From Actinomycetota bacterium (GTDB lineage Bacteria > Actinomycetota > Geothermincolia > Fen-727 > Anoxymicrobiaceae): DNA of 5,789 bases. Of this stretch, positions 5,618-5,789 are shown one piece after another. Each line of letters begins with the position of its first letter. Position 1 is the stretch's first letter. Below the pieces are notes generated by a model, which did not search any database, had not been told where the DNA came from, and saw only the letters and a program-made list of their open reading frames with translations. The stretch spans positions 1 through 5,789 of the forward strand of contig PMDX01000096.1 of the NCBI GenBank assembly GCA_003154635.1, given 5' to 3'. Position numbers and translations under genes: made by a program.

Positions 5618-5789
5618 TTAGTCTTCGTTCACGAAATACACGTTTAGCGGCTTGCAGAGCATCTCGTTGACCCGCAGCGTGGCCATGTGCTGTGACGAGG
5701 CGGCCTGCATGACGAGGGCCGTGTCCGATCCGCGCCCCGTTCCGGCGACGGCTATCACGCTCTCACCTCGGGCCAGCAGCCCGGCGTCG
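5618..5789 (-). CDS. Pyruvate kinase alpha/beta-domain-like protein, C-terminal 56 codons (5' end outside window)
   Basis: On the - strand an open frame enters from the right edge and ends in TAA (5620-5618), followed at once by a second in-frame stop TAG (5617-5615). The 56 visible residues contain DAGLLARGESVIAVAGTGRG, then SDTALVM and, near the end, MLCKPLN. This matches the C-terminus of the small stand-alone proteins (roughly 190 residues) built on the pyruvate kinase C-terminal alpha/beta domain, where a GTGRGADTA-type loop precedes an EI.CKP-type ending. The catalytic TIM barrel of real pyruvate kinase cannot be checked because upstream sequence is missing, but the CKP ending favours the stand-alone family over pyruvate kinase itself. 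Function of that family is unknown; the loop resembles a phosphate-binding site. The next gene on the same strand starts 355 bases downstream, so co-transcription is uncertain. Confidence 0.72.
   Translation of the reverse strand, partial: DAGLLARGESVIAVAGTGRGSDTALVMQAASSQHMATLRVNEMLCKPLNVYFVNED

Noticed and set aside
4702..5670. 322-codon open frame on the + strand
   Set aside because: It is antisense to the HdrD-like gene, whose cysteine motifs are unmistakable; the translation has no recognisable domain and runs on through the gap by chance in GC-rich DNA.

Overview
The window looks like a chromosomal segment of a GC-rich, anaerobic bacterium. The protein style and the abundance of cysteine-rich iron-sulfur proteins fit a deep-branching anaerobic actinobacterium or a similar GC-rich anaerobe. 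That placement is inference from sequence flavour only, since no rRNA or marker search could be run. There are no transposases, integrases, CRISPR arrays or RNA genes that I can recognise.

Layout, left to right. (1) Positions 1-1184, + strand: the C-terminal two thirds of the ribosome-associated GTPase TypA/BipA, cut by the left edge. (2) 1314-2654, - strand: a complete phosphomannomutase/phosphoglucomutase, convergent with typA. (3) 2655-2795: a short divergent promoter region. (4) 2796-3575, + strand: a 259-residue, 18-cysteine protein with a double [4Fe-4S] ferredoxin domain at its C-terminus. (5) 3576-3662: a convergent gap with two inverted repeats. (6) 3663-4034, - strand: a short DUF169-like ORF whose last 25 codons look like an internal piece of PurL. 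(7) 4078-5262, - strand: an HdrD/GlpC-like iron-sulfur oxidoreductase subunit with two ferredoxin motifs and two CCG (cysteine-rich) repeats. (8) 5263-5617: a 355-base gap with no recognisable gene. (9) 5618-5789, - strand: the last 56 codons of a pyruvate-kinase alpha/beta-domain-like protein, running off the right edge. It lacks a start codon in the window, so a simple ATG-to-stop scan would miss it.

How the parts relate. TypA (translation and stress adaptation) and the hexose phosphomutase (sugar-nucleotide supply) are housekeeping genes. Genes 4, 6 and 7 form an iron-sulfur patch: two cysteine-rich electron-transfer proteins converging on a truncated DUF169 gene that lies 43 bases downstream of the CCG-domain gene and was probably its operon partner. 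The most unusual point is the apparent DUF169/PurL chimera at 3663-4034, which could be a real recombination scar or an assembly artefact.
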